Shown here one piece after another: positions 27,710 to 35,717 of a DNA stretch of 55,760 nt (position 1 is its first letter; the number at the start of each line of letters is the position of its first letter). Source of the DNA: Bacteriovoracaceae bacterium UBA4573 (GTDB lineage: Bacteria; Bdellovibrionota; UBA1018; UBA923). A program made the position numbers and the translations under genes. Under the pieces are notes generated by a model. That model ran no database searches. It had not been told where the DNA came from and saw only the letters and a program-made list of their open reading frames with translations. The stretch covers positions 1 to 55,760 of the forward strand of contig DGKJ01000069.1 of assembly GCA_002387735.1 (NCBI GenBank), read 5' to 3'.

Positions 27710-28691
27710 AGTTCTTCTTCGCAATTTTCAGGTTACGAATGAATTGCTGATACTTAAGTCGAGAAATCGCACTGCCCTTCACTCGCGACTTCCAATCGGA
27801 TGCGGTCAACGATTCTCCCTCCTCGTAGGTCAATGACGCAAGCGAGTGTTGGCTTTTGAACCAGGTTTGACGTGGTTGCATTGTTTCGCCCCTTTGTCGA
27901 TTCCAAGGACACACTTGCTGACAGATATCGCAACCCACCACCCAGGACCCCATTTTGTTTTGAATCGCAGAGGGAATCTCGCCCCTGTTCTCAATGGTTT
28001 GGTAGGAAATACATAAATCGCTCTGAATCACGTGTCGATTGAGTCCTGTTTGTTTTGGCTCAAGAATCGCATGAGTTGGGCAAGCATCAATGCACAACCG
28101 ACAACGACCACAATGGTCTGTCGCTGGACGATCGGCATTTATTTTTAACGTGAAAAAAAAGCCGCCAATAAAAAAAAACGAACCCGCCTTCCGGTTTATC
28201 ACACAAGTATTTTTTCCTATCCATCCGAGTCCACCGAGAGTTGCCCAAGTGCGATCCATCACCGGGTGCCGGTCAACAAACAATCGATGTGCCCCTCCCA
28301 GGTGGTCAGAAATTTTTTCAATTAACTCATTGAGTTTTTTTTCCATTATCTCGTGGTAATCGGGTCCGTGAGCGTATTTCGAAATCAGTGGCTTAAGGGT
28401 GTTGTCGTCTTTTTCGTAATCGGCGGCACTACCAGAAGCGTAAATCGCCCCGACAACCACTACCGATTGCGCGTCAGACAAAAAATTGTCCGGGCAAGAT
28501 TTGATCGTGTTGTGGTTTTTTAAATACTCCATTTCGGAATGCATTCCTCGACTAATCCATTCGCTATAAAAATTAAGAGCGGTTCCATATGCTGAGTTGG
28601 ATGCGTCGACACAACCGACCATGTCGAAGCCAATTTCAAATGCTGTTTTTTTTATAAATTCAGCCGACGAGGAGTGCGACAAGATGTTCAA
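27696..28691 (-). CDS. queG: Epoxyqueuosine reductase QueG
   Basis: Cobalamin- and [4Fe-4S]-dependent enzyme that reduces epoxyqueuosine to queuosine in tRNA. 331 residues with two ferredoxin-like clusters (CGRCRLCIDACPTHAI and CDICQQVCPWNR) and the family block DRHPVMDRTWATLGGLGWIGKNTCVI near the middle. Start codon is TTG at 28691, supported by GGAG 8 bp upstream; it overlaps the preceding gene by 32 bp, and the 3' end overlaps the convergent redoxin gene by 14 bp. tgt at 53641 in this window is the other queuosine-pathway gene. Confidence 0.95.
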   Translation of the reverse strand: MNILSHSSSAEFIKKTAFEIGFDMVGCVDASNSAYGTALNFYSEWISRGMHSEMEYLKNHNTIKSCPDNFLSDAQSVVVVGAIYASGSAADYEKDDNTLKPLISKYAHGPDYHEIMEKKLNELIEKISDHLGGAHRLFVDRHPVMDRTWATLGGLGWIGKNTCVINRKAGSFFFIGGFFFTLKINADRPATDHCGRCRLCIDACPTHAILEPKQTGLNRHVIQSDLCISYQTIENRGEIPSAIQNKMGSWVVGCDICQQVCPWNRQRGETMQPRQTWFKSQHSLASLTYEEGESLTASDWKSRVKGSAISRLKYQQFIRNLKIAKKNSSSE

Positions 28692-29193
28692 CTTTTTTCT
28701 CCGGTAATTCGGAGCCCTTCAAAACTTTCATCTTTAATTCGATCGCTGTTTCTTGAACCTTCGAATTGAGCTGACCTTCCGAAAAATCAATTAAAAGTTG
28801 GAACCCCTTGAGCACGTCGAATGGTTCCCGAGCGAGCGACAGGCCTATAAATGGCTCAAACTCTAACCATGAGTATTTAGATCGCAGATCAGAGGAGAGT
28901 TTTTTAATTTCGTCACGTTCCTGGGGTGATGCATTGGTAGTTAACACTCCGACCCGCGCCACCCCCGATTGAACCAATTGCTCGATAACCGCAGCAGCTT
29001 TCGAATTAAATTCGACCAACAATACTGCCCGTCTCCATATTGCGCGCTGCGCATCAAGACCGAACTTATCTATTTGGGGCTTTAGAAAATCTAACGCTTC
29101 TTTAGGAATGTCGAATTGACCCTCGTTGGGGTCGGCAGTGATTCCGGGATAATGCGTGTTGGCAAAGCCCGATTTTTTTTTATCGTCGCTCAA
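28660..29193 (-). CDS. Hypothetical protein of 177 residues
   Basis: Starts at TTG 29193 (MSDDKKKSGFANTHYPGI) with AGGGTG upstream. The product is hydrophilic, without signal peptide or membrane segment, and predicted as alternating helix/strand (VAVLLVEFNSKAAAVIEQLV.., VARVGVLTTNAS, FDVLKGFQLLIDF). I do not recognise it. Its 3' end overlaps queG by 32 bp, so the pair is co-translated, but there is no motif tying it to queuosine synthesis. Confidence 0.55.
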   Translation of the reverse strand: MSDDKKKSGFANTHYPGITADPNEGQFDIPKEALDFLKPQIDKFGLDAQRAIWRRAVLLVEFNSKAAAVIEQLVQSGVARVGVLTTNASPQERDEIKKLSSDLRSKYSWLEFEPFIGLSLAREPFDVLKGFQLLIDFSEGQLNSKVQETAIELKMKVLKGSELPEKKVEHLVALLVG

Positions 29194-29275
29194 TTTAGCA
29201 CCCTACAAAAACTCTAAACTCAAAAATCGGAATTGACGAGGTAGAAACTTTAGAAAATGCTGGGAACCCATTCTT

Positions 29276-29920
29276 ATGAAAAAACCAATTCTGCAGTCGA
29301 TCGAATTTTACGAAATGTACGTCGAAACTAGTACCGGAAAAATGCAAACCTACACAGGTGCCGTCGCATTCGGTGCACGACGAGCAGAAGGGTGTGAAGT
29401 TCTCAAGATCCTCACACCGACCCCAGACTTACGCGTTTTACACGAACAACTTGGCAACCTGCACCACGCCAGACTTCGCGAACGTCTGATTTTTTTGCAG
29501 ATGCGTGAAACCCAAGTCACCGACGTATTACAGAGCTTTTGCCAACAGGGGTTGCCGTTACCGAACGTGTACGACGACAGCATTGCTCGGCTCGAAGGGT
29601 TTTCTGTTTTTCAATTGGCTTGTTACGAGCAAACCTGCCGTATTCCCCACGGAGAAACTCGGGCGTACGCGTGGCTCGCGTCGCGGATTAAAAAATACGG
29701 TGCCGAACGGGCGGTTGGCGGGGCGATGCGTTCCAACCCGTTTCCCCTCATCATTCCCTGTCACCGGGTGGTTAAGAAAGACGGTAATCTCGGTGGTTAC
29801 ATGGGAACCACTACCCCGGCAAGCTGGCAGCTCGGTCTAAAAAAGACGTTATTAGAAGTCGAAAGCTTGCATCGTCAACCTAGTTTGTTTGCACTGCCAA
29901 ATCTGGTAGCTATTGCCTGA
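29276..29920 (+). CDS. ogt: Methylated-DNA--protein-cysteine methyltransferase (Ogt/MGMT)
   Basis: Suicide DNA-repair protein removing alkyl groups from O6-guanine. 214 residues, including an N-terminal domain and the C-terminal active-site domain: PHGETRAYAWLASRI (helix-turn-helix), AVGGAMRSNPFPLIIPC162HRVV (PCHRV active site) and GNLGGYMG. The acceptor cysteine C162 is intact. Start ATG 29276 stands alone; it is divergent from the 177-residue gene, with 82 bp between their starts. Confidence 0.93.
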   Translation: MKKPILQSIEFYEMYVETSTGKMQTYTGAVAFGARRAEGCEVLKILTPTPDLRVLHEQLGNLHHARLRERLIFLQMRETQVTDVLQSFCQQGLPLPNVYDDSIARLEGFSVFQLACYEQTCRIPHGETRAYAWLASRIKKYGAERAVGGAMRSNPFPLIIPCHRVVKKDGNLGGYMGTTTPASWQLGLKKTLLEVESLHRQPSLFALPNLVAIA

Positions 29921-29948
29921 CCACCAATTATTGCTAACGAGGTGACTC

Positions 29949-31175
29949 ATGCAGCCATTCGAATGGAAGTTTCCGACCCACGTGGTATTCGGTGCCGGAC
30001 GTTTTCAATCAGTGCATAAATTTGTAAAAGGGATGGGGCGCCGAGTTTTAATTGTAACGAGCAAATCCTTTGCTCTCGGCGGACCTCGCGATTTCTTACT
30101 GCGAAATTTGACCGAACAACTAACTAAATCAGGAATTGAACTTCAGACCTTTTCGAAAATCGAAGCAAATCCTCGAACCGATACGATCGACGAAGCGGCG
30201 ACCATCGCCCGCGAATTCAAACCTCGTTTTATTATTGCATTGGGTGGCGGCAGCGTAATGGACGCTGCCAAGTGCATCGCCCTTCTCGTCGAAAACGAAG
30301 GCTCGATTTGGGAATATTCCTACCGTGGCCCCGGACAGGAAATGCGCCACTTTAATTTTGCCACTCCAGTGGTCGCCATCCCTACGGTGGCTGCCACCAG
30401 TTCGGAAACTGACTTATACGCGGTGGTCACTAACGCTGACCTCAACCGCAAAGTAGCTGTATTCGGAGAGTCGTTGATTCCAAAGCTCGCAATTATCGAC
30501 CCCGAACTTACTTACACAGTCGGCCCCGAACAAACTGTGGACGGGGCATTTGACGTCATCAATCACGTCATGGAATCTTATCTTTCCACCGAAAAGTCCG
30601 CACACTTTCAGGACCGCCTTACGGAAGCAGTTGTTGAAACCGTGGTGTGGGCGCTCCCGCGAGCACTTGAAGATCCTAAAAACCAAGAGGCCCGTTCGAA
30701 TTTAAGTTGGTGTGCCGCACTCGCTCTTTCGGGAGTCTTCAGCGGTAGAGATGGTGGGTGGCCAATTCATGCGTTAGAACATGGACTGAGCGCTTACACC
30801 GATGTTGCGCACGGACGTGGACTTTCCTGCTTATTGCCCAGAATCATGAAGTTCGACGCCGAAACGATTGGTCCGAAGATCGAGCACTTCAATAAAAAAA
30901 TATTTGGCACTGCCAGCTTGAAAGACGGTCTCGAGACCTACATGAAACGCGTCGGCGCCTGGGTCACGCTCGACGAAATCGCCGCCGATCACGCGTTCAA
31001 CGGCAAGAAAATCGCAGTACCCGCTTTGATTGAAAAAACAATTGAGCACGCCTTCGAGGTAAAACCTTTACTCAAGCGTGGGGAAGAACCTTATCTCGAC
31101 AATGTTCGAAAAATTTACAAACAAGACGCACGAACGATCTTGGAATGGTGTCGCGCGGACAGTTTAGACTGCTAG
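29949..31175 (+). CDS. Iron-containing alcohol dehydrogenase (butanol dehydrogenase type)
   Basis: Group III (Fe-dependent) NAD(P)-linked alcohol dehydrogenase of 408 residues. It shows VVFGAGRF, the GGGSVMDAAKCIALL nucleotide-binding loop, TPVVAIPTVAATSSETDLYAVVTN, and metal-ligand histidines in HALEHGLSAYTDVAHGRGLS plus the FDVINHV segment. Closest in character to YqhD/BdhA-like aldehyde reductases. Start ATG has AGGTG about 7 bp upstream. Runs 28 bp after ogt. Confidence 0.93.
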   Translation: MQPFEWKFPTHVVFGAGRFQSVHKFVKGMGRRVLIVTSKSFALGGPRDFLLRNLTEQLTKSGIELQTFSKIEANPRTDTIDEAATIAREFKPRFIIALGGGSVMDAAKCIALLVENEGSIWEYSYRGPGQEMRHFNFATPVVAIPTVAATSSETDLYAVVTNADLNRKVAVFGESLIPKLAIIDPELTYTVGPEQTVDGAFDVINHVMESYLSTEKSAHFQDRLTEAVVETVVWALPRALEDPKNQEARSNLSWCAALALSGVFSGRDGGWPIHALEHGLSAYTDVAHGRGLSCLLPRIMKFDAETIGPKIEHFNKKIFGTASLKDGLETYMKRVGAWVTLDEIAADHAFNGKKIAVPALIEKTIEHAFEVKPLLKRGEEPYLDNVRKIYKQDARTILEWCRADSLDC

Positions 31176-31187
31176 TGGCGCACTAGC
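31171..31187. other. Perfect 7-bp hairpin spanning convergent stop codons
   Basis: GCTAGTG-GCG-CACTAGC, with both the iron-ADH stop (31173-31175) and the stop of the minus-strand gene (31183-31185) inside it. No T-run follows on either strand, so it is not a standard terminator; it could help separate the two converging transcripts. Confidence 0.4.
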
Positions 31188-31686
31188 GAAGACTAGCAAG
31201 TAGACCACACGCTTTGAGGTAATACGTAAACTCACAGGCCCGGCGGTCGGTCACACCTTCAACGTCGACCAATTCATCGCAGACTTCCGGGTGTAGCACC
31301 ACGTCAGAGTTTTTTCTAAATTCGCGCTGAGCGTGAAATTTTTCAGCAGCTAGTGCCCTTTCGGCAGGATTGGATTCGATAAGCAGGGGCCGTTTTCGCT
31401 TAACCAACATGCGGCCAGAAACATCTAAAAACTCTTCGCCAACAAATTTTAATTCGTAGTCTTTTAAAAAATCAACCACACTCGCTGCCACAGCCCCGCA
31501 GTGGATTGGCCAAGAAGTCTCCGCCCTGACCGCATCTGCGGGCCGTGTAACACGCAACACGTGCGCTCCCGAATCGCCCGCCGCGCGTGCGAAAATCGCC
31601 ATCGCAAACAACGTGCAAAAACTATAAATGCCTCTTCGAAAAACCACAAAATGCCTCTCTCTTAGCCTAAATAAAGCAAACGGCAT
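31183..31686 (-). CDS. Hypothetical exported protein
   Basis: 167 residues. The first 36 residues (basic FRLRERHFVVFRR then hydrophobic GIYSFCTLFAMAIFA) look like a signal peptide with cleavage after RAA. The rest is hydrophilic, with cysteines in HCGAVAAS, EVCDEL, RRACEF and KACGLL, so disulfides are possible. I do not recognise a family. It is convergent with the iron-ADH gene. Confidence 0.5.
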   Translation of the reverse strand: MPFALFRLRERHFVVFRRGIYSFCTLFAMAIFARAAGDSGAHVLRVTRPADAVRAETSWPIHCGAVAASVVDFLKDYELKFVGEEFLDVSGRMLVKRKRPLLIESNPAERALAAEKFHAQREFRKNSDVVLHPEVCDELVDVEGVTDRRACEFTYYLKACGLLASLR

Positions 31687-31917
31687 GCCGGTTTTCAGAG
31701 ATTTAAAGCCTTAAAATGTCTATTATTTCCAATATTTATGATCAGTAGCCACTATGTTGATTTGTCGAACTTTCAAACAGGTGACTGAATCGAAAGAAGC
31801 CTTTTTCGGAGTTTTGTATTTGCCCACAACCAACCCTGTGAAACCAAACGAAATTCTCCCTGGCCCGGCCGTTGCATTTACTTAGCTCGAGAGACAAACC
31901 AGAGGAGACCAAGATAA

Positions 31918-32673
31918 ATGAACCTTTCAAAATCTTTTTCAGTTTTAATTACTTTGTTAGCCTTGACCGCATCTATCGCTCAAGCCGATGGAATTGACGG
32001 GTTCGGTTTAGTCACGGCGACCGACTCCTTAGAAGCCAAAGATGAAAACAGAGAATACGCGGTCGCCGCAACTGGCACCCACGCGCACGTTGCCGACAAT
32101 AAATACAACGCTGTTGGGTCGATCCATGCGCGCCTAGAGCTCGGGAATCGCGGCCTTGGTTTGACCGGTACCATTCGAGAAAATCGCGCGGAGTATTTTT
32201 CCAAATTTCTAACCGACGTTGGCTTATCTCCTTTCTTTTCATATGGACCTGACCTTTCGTTTAGAACCCACTCTAATCACAACGATTATATCGACCTTAC
32301 GTTGGGCGGTACAATCGGCCTCATGTTGGAATCCGACTCGTGCCGAGCTGCAGCAGGAGTTCGCGCCGGTCTCGACTGGGGAACCCTAGGTTCTAACGGA
32401 CTGCGTCCGGCTGTTGGCGCAATGGCAGTGGCCAAGTGTCCTGGATTTTTGCAATTAGCTACCGAATACAATCTTTTGATCGAAAACGACAAACCTGGTT
32501 CTCGCGAAATCGCAGCTGACCTCACTGGTCAAGTCGGGCGAGTTCAGCTCGGGGGCCGGTACGAGCAAGTGCGCGACAGCAACTCCAACGACGAGTCGAA
32601 CGCCGCTGAACAACAAATCGGCACCGAACACCGCTTCATGATTCAGGGCTCTGTGACGCACGACCTTCTGTAA
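31918..32673 (+). CDS. Exported protein, possibly an outer-membrane beta-barrel
   Basis: 251 residues with a clear Sec signal peptide (MNLSKSFSVLITLLALTASIAQA, cleavage after AQA). The mature part is rich in alternating polar/hydrophobic stretches with Gly and aromatic residues (GSIHARLELGNRGLGLTGTI, LGGTIGLML, VQLGGRYEQVRD), compatible with a barrel, but the C-terminus is Leu rather than Phe. No named family recognised. Start ATG has AGAGGAGA about 9 bp upstream. It stands alone, upstream of the SRP RNA gene. Confidence 0.6.
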   Translation: MNLSKSFSVLITLLALTASIAQADGIDGFGLVTATDSLEAKDENREYAVAATGTHAHVADNKYNAVGSIHARLELGNRGLGLTGTIRENRAEYFSKFLTDVGLSPFFSYGPDLSFRTHSNHNDYIDLTLGGTIGLMLESDSCRAAAGVRAGLDWGTLGSNGLRPAVGAMAVAKCPGFLQLATEYNLLIENDKPGSREIAADLTGQVGRVQLGGRYEQVRDSNSNDESNAAEQQIGTEHRFMIQGSVTHDLL

Positions 32674-32747
32674 TCTAAAAACCATTGCAGGCGGGTAATC
32701 GTAAGCAACATGGTCAGTGGTAGCGCCTTTTCCGCCAATCTCGCGAC

Positions 32748-32776
32748 TTGCGAATGATCCCCTAAAGCTCTATAAG
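32748..32776 (+). promoter_or_regulatory. Sigma-70 promoter of ffs
   Basis: TTGCGA at 32748-32753, 17-bp spacer, TATAAG at 32771-32776. Transcription should start near 32783, about 8 bp before the SRP RNA closing stem. Confidence 0.7.
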
Positions 32777-32790
32777 ATGGATTGATACCC

Positions 32791-32917
32791 CACCGTCTGG
32801 TCCGGCTCTCTGGTCCTAGACACATGCGACCCGACGAACCCCGCCAGGTCCGGAAGGAAGCAACGGTACTCGGCGTTCATGGTGATGTAGGTCGCCGGAG
32901 GGCCGGACCAGACGGTG
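32791..32917 (+). ncRNA. ffs: Signal recognition particle RNA (bacterial 4.5S type)
   Basis: The conserved SRP loop GGTCCGGAAGGAAGCA (SRP RNA symmetric and asymmetric loops that bind Ffh) lies at 32847-32862. The ends pair perfectly for 15 bp: 32791-32805 with 32903-32917. It folds as the small bacterial hairpin of about 127 nt. It binds Ffh and targets nascent membrane proteins to FtsY/SecYEG. The strand is + because the loop consensus reads on +. The neighbour dnaX is a typical partner of ffs. Boundary of mature RNA is estimated. Confidence 0.97.
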
Positions 32918-32951
32918 GAGATCCTACTTTCCAAAGGAAAGTAATAAATGA

Positions 32952-32980
32952 GTCCTCCTGGAAGGAGGTCCTCTTTTTTT
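32952..32980 (+). terminator. Rho-independent terminator after ffs
   Basis: CCTCCT (32954-32959), 3-nt loop GGA, AGGAGG (32963-32968), then TCCTCTTTTTTT to 32980. This closes the ffs transcript 35 bp past its stem, before dnaX. Confidence 0.8.
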
Positions 32981-33046
32981 GGGTATCCAGCGAAGTAGCA
33001 GGACGCTACGAAGCGAACATTGGGCTTTAATTCGACCAAATTATAC

Positions 33047-34711
33047 ATGAGCTACCTTGGACTTGCGCGGAAATGGCGCCCGAAAACCTTTGAAGACCTC
33101 GTGGGGCAAAAACACATTGCCACCACACTTCAAAACGCCATTCGCCAAGAACGCATTAGCCAAGGTTATTTATTCACTGGCACTCGCGGCATTGGCAAAA
33201 CTTCTTCGGCGCGCATTCTTGCCAAAGCACTCCGTTGCACCGCACCTGTCGGCCCCGGTGTTCCCTGCAGTAAATGCACCGATTGCGTAGAAATCACAGA
33301 GGGCCGTTCAATTGACGTACTTGAAATTGACGGTGCTTCAAATAACGGCGTCGACGCGGTACGGGAGCTGCGCGATGCAGCTAGGTTTTTACCGTCTAGT
33401 GGCCGCTACAAAATTTATATCATCGACGAAGTACACATGCTCACGACCGCCGCGTTCAACGCGCTTTTAAAAACGCTCGAAGAACCGCCTGCGCATGTGG
33501 TGTTTATTTTTGCCACTACTGATCCTCAAAAAATTCCGGCCACTGTGCTTTCACGCTGTCAGCGTTTTGATTTTAAGCGTGTTTCGCAAATCGAACTGCA
33601 GGACCATTTAAAGAAAATTTGTGAGTCCGAAAAAATTCAAATCAACTCGGATGCACTGGTTATTCTAGCGCGTGAAGCTGAAGGTAGTATGCGCGACGGG
33701 GTGTCTCTACTTGATCAAGTTTTGGCGTCGAACGACGTTGGTGGCAAAATTTCTGCTCAAGCGGTTACGAATTCGTTGGGTTTGGTAGACAAACAAACCG
33801 TGCTTGATTGCGTTTCCGCCATTCTCAAGCGCGAACCACTTAAAGCACTCGAAGCCGCAGGTCTTGTACACCTTCACGGGTTTGATTTAAAACAGTTTGG
33901 TCGCGAAATACTACGCACTTTGCGCACCATCATGGTCGTTAAATTGATCGAAGAAAAAAATGCTGACGCCGCACCTTTTCTTGATTTGTCGGACGTCGAT
34001 CTCGCCGATTTGCGAGCGCTTGCTCCTTTGCGTGAAATCGGCGACCTAGATTTGCTATTTTTGATTCTCAATCACGGATTAGAAGATGTAGCCCGAAGCG
34101 CCATTCCTAAAACGGTACTCGATGTGTTGCTCATCAAGATGGCCTCATCCGAAGAGCTTGTGAAAATTGATTCCGATTCTGTTTCTGAGTCGATTCCTAC
34201 AGCCCCGCGTGCCCCGACCCCGGCACCAACTCAACAGACCAAGCCCGCCGCTACTGCTCCCTCGGCGAGTGCTACTCCTAGCACCAAGCCCTCCATTGAT
34301 TGGGCCTCTGCTGGCGTTGATTTTTGGAAACAAGCCGTCGCTTACGTAAAGAGCAAAAAACCTCTCATCGGTAACGTGATCGAGAACGCGAGTTTTGAGC
34401 GTCTAAAGAAACACGAAGACCACCTGCTCGTTACGTTAGGTTTCAATAAAGACGTTTCATTTTACAAAGACCAGCTTCAATCTCGCGCTTACATGGAACA
34501 AGTACAAACCCTGCTCAAGGCGTTTGCAGGGGTGCCTACTCGGCTCGAATTAGTAGAGAGCGCGACCAATCGGTCTTTAAATGCAATTGAAGAAGAAAAA
34601 ACTAAAAACTCTATCGATCAAAAAAGAAAAACTATTTTAGAGAGCGACGCGCTCAAGGCCACCGAACAATTGCTCGGTGCCAAGCTCGAACGCCTCGACC
34701 TTCAAAACTAA
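33047..34711 (+). CDS. dnaX: DNA polymerase III subunit gamma/tau
   Basis: Clamp-loader ATPase of the replisome. 554 residues from ATG 33047. Walker A G45-TRGIGK-T52; zinc-binding Cys cluster RCTAPVGPGVPCSKCTDC; Walker B/DEVH box IIDEVHML; sensor 1 in FATTDPQKIPATVLSRCQRF; Pro/Ala/Thr-rich linker at about 380-430; C-terminal tau domain follows (VDFWKQAVAYVKSKKPLIGNVI). An earlier in-frame opening at 33020 adds 9 residues that do not match. Starts a co-directional dnaX-ybaB-recR group, separated from ffs by its terminator. Confidence 0.97.
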   Translation: MSYLGLARKWRPKTFEDLVGQKHIATTLQNAIRQERISQGYLFTGTRGIGKTSSARILAKALRCTAPVGPGVPCSKCTDCVEITEGRSIDVLEIDGASNNGVDAVRELRDAARFLPSSGRYKIYIIDEVHMLTTAAFNALLKTLEEPPAHVVFIFATTDPQKIPATVLSRCQRFDFKRVSQIELQDHLKKICESEKIQINSDALVILAREAEGSMRDGVSLLDQVLASNDVGGKISAQAVTNSLGLVDKQTVLDCVSAILKREPLKALEAAGLVHLHGFDLKQFGREILRTLRTIMVVKLIEEKNADAAPFLDLSDVDLADLRALAPLREIGDLDLLFLILNHGLEDVARSAIPKTVLDVLLIKMASSEELVKIDSDSVSESIPTAPRAPTPAPTQQTKPAATAPSASATPSTKPSIDWASAGVDFWKQAVAYVKSKKPLIGNVIENASFERLKKHEDHLLVTLGFNKDVSFYKDQLQSRAYMEQVQTLLKAFAGVPTRLELVESATNRSLNAIEEEKTKNSIDQKRKTILESDALKATEQLLGAKLERLDLQN

Positions 34712-34721
34712 GGAGAACAAC

Positions 34722-35051
34722 ATGGGGAAAAATCCTCTGCAGGGTGGCTTTGGCAATTTCATGAAACAAGCACAACAAATGCAACAGCGCATTCAGCGCG
34801 CACAATCCGAGGTGGCGGAAAAAACCGCCGAAGGTAGCGCAGGTGGTGGTGTGGTGAAAGTAGTAGCCAACGGCAAACAAGAAATTCTATCAGTGACTAT
34901 CAATAAAGAAGCTGTGAACCCCGACGACGTAGAAATGTTACAGGATATGGTACTCGAGGCTACTAACCAAGCGCTGAAAAACATTTCTACTCTCGTAAGC
35001 GATGCCATGTCGAAAGCCACGGGCGGCATGAATATTCCTGGAATGTTTTAA
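34722..35051 (+). CDS. ybaB: Nucleoid-associated protein YbaB/EbfC
   Basis: 109 residues, small DNA-binding dimer. Starts MGKNPLQGGFGNFMKQAQQMQQRIQ, then EKTAEGSAGGGVVKVVANGKQEILSVTINKEAV and QDMVLEATNQALKNIS, all family hallmarks. AAGGAG lies about 8 bp before the ATG. It sits between dnaX and recR with a 10-bp gap to dnaX and a 1-bp overlap (TAATG) with recR. Confidence 0.97.
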   Translation: MGKNPLQGGFGNFMKQAQQMQQRIQRAQSEVAEKTAEGSAGGGVVKVVANGKQEILSVTINKEAVNPDDVEMLQDMVLEATNQALKNISTLVSDAMSKATGGMNIPGMF

Positions 35052-35653
35052 TGCAGCCAAACGACCCGGTCGTGCGTTTGATTTCGGAGTTTTCGAAACT
35101 CCCGGGCGTGGGTGAAAAAACCGCCATGCGTCTGGCTTATTACGTGTTGCGCACCGACGCCCACGACATTCAACAACTCACTGAGGCTCTTACTGCAGCC
35201 AAAGAACGTGTACGTTTTTGCGAAGAGTGTTTCACGTTTACCGAGCTTTCGCCGTGTCAAACCTGCACGAGTCCCAGCCGCAACCGCCTGCTTGTGTGCG
35301 TGATTGAAAAACCAGCCGACTTGATGGCTATTGAAAACAGCCAACGATTCACCGGCCAGTACCATGTGCTGCACGGAGTGCTTTCGCCGCTCGACGGCAT
35401 TGGCCCCGATCAATTGCGCATACGCGAACTCATCGCGCGAATTGCAAAGAACCAGATTCAAGAAGTGATTCTGGCGCTCAATCCCACGGTCGAGGGCGAA
35501 GCGACGGGAGTGTATTTAACGAAACTACTTTCACCACTGGGCGTAACCGTCACCAAAATCGCCCACGGCATTCCGGTGGGCGGGGTGCTCGAATACATTG
35601 ACCGCCAAACCATTGGCCGCGCGCTCGAAAATCGCGTGGCGAGCAAGTTTTAG
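35051..35653 (+). CDS. recR: Recombination protein RecR
   Basis: 200 residues. Acts with RecF and RecO in gap repair. Contains the N-terminal HhH-type block KLPGVGEKTAMRLAYYVL, the C4 zinc finger (CEECFTFTELSPCQTC), the Toprim segment VCVIEKPADLMAIENSQRFTGQYHVLHGVLSPLDGIGPDQL and the C-terminal VTKIAHGIPVGGVLEYIDRQTIGRAL. Start overlaps the ybaB stop. Confidence 0.97.
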   Translation: MQPNDPVVRLISEFSKLPGVGEKTAMRLAYYVLRTDAHDIQQLTEALTAAKERVRFCEECFTFTELSPCQTCTSPSRNRLLVCVIEKPADLMAIENSQRFTGQYHVLHGVLSPLDGIGPDQLRIRELIARIAKNQIQEVILALNPTVEGEATGVYLTKLLSPLGVTVTKIAHGIPVGGVLEYIDRQTIGRALENRVASKF

Positions 35654-35717
35654 CCCCTAAATTTGACTCAACGCATTGACGATGCTAGCGACAAAGCTAC
35701 ATTTTTTGGGGGTATTC

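Noticed and set aside
31742..31930. Minus-strand ORF of 62 codons upstream of the exported protein at 31918
   Set aside because: Overlaps the SD and start of the + gene; no signal or motif support.
32770..33048. Open frames of 82-92 codons on both strands over the SRP RNA
   Set aside because: They cover ffs and its promoter and terminator; no codon or motif support.
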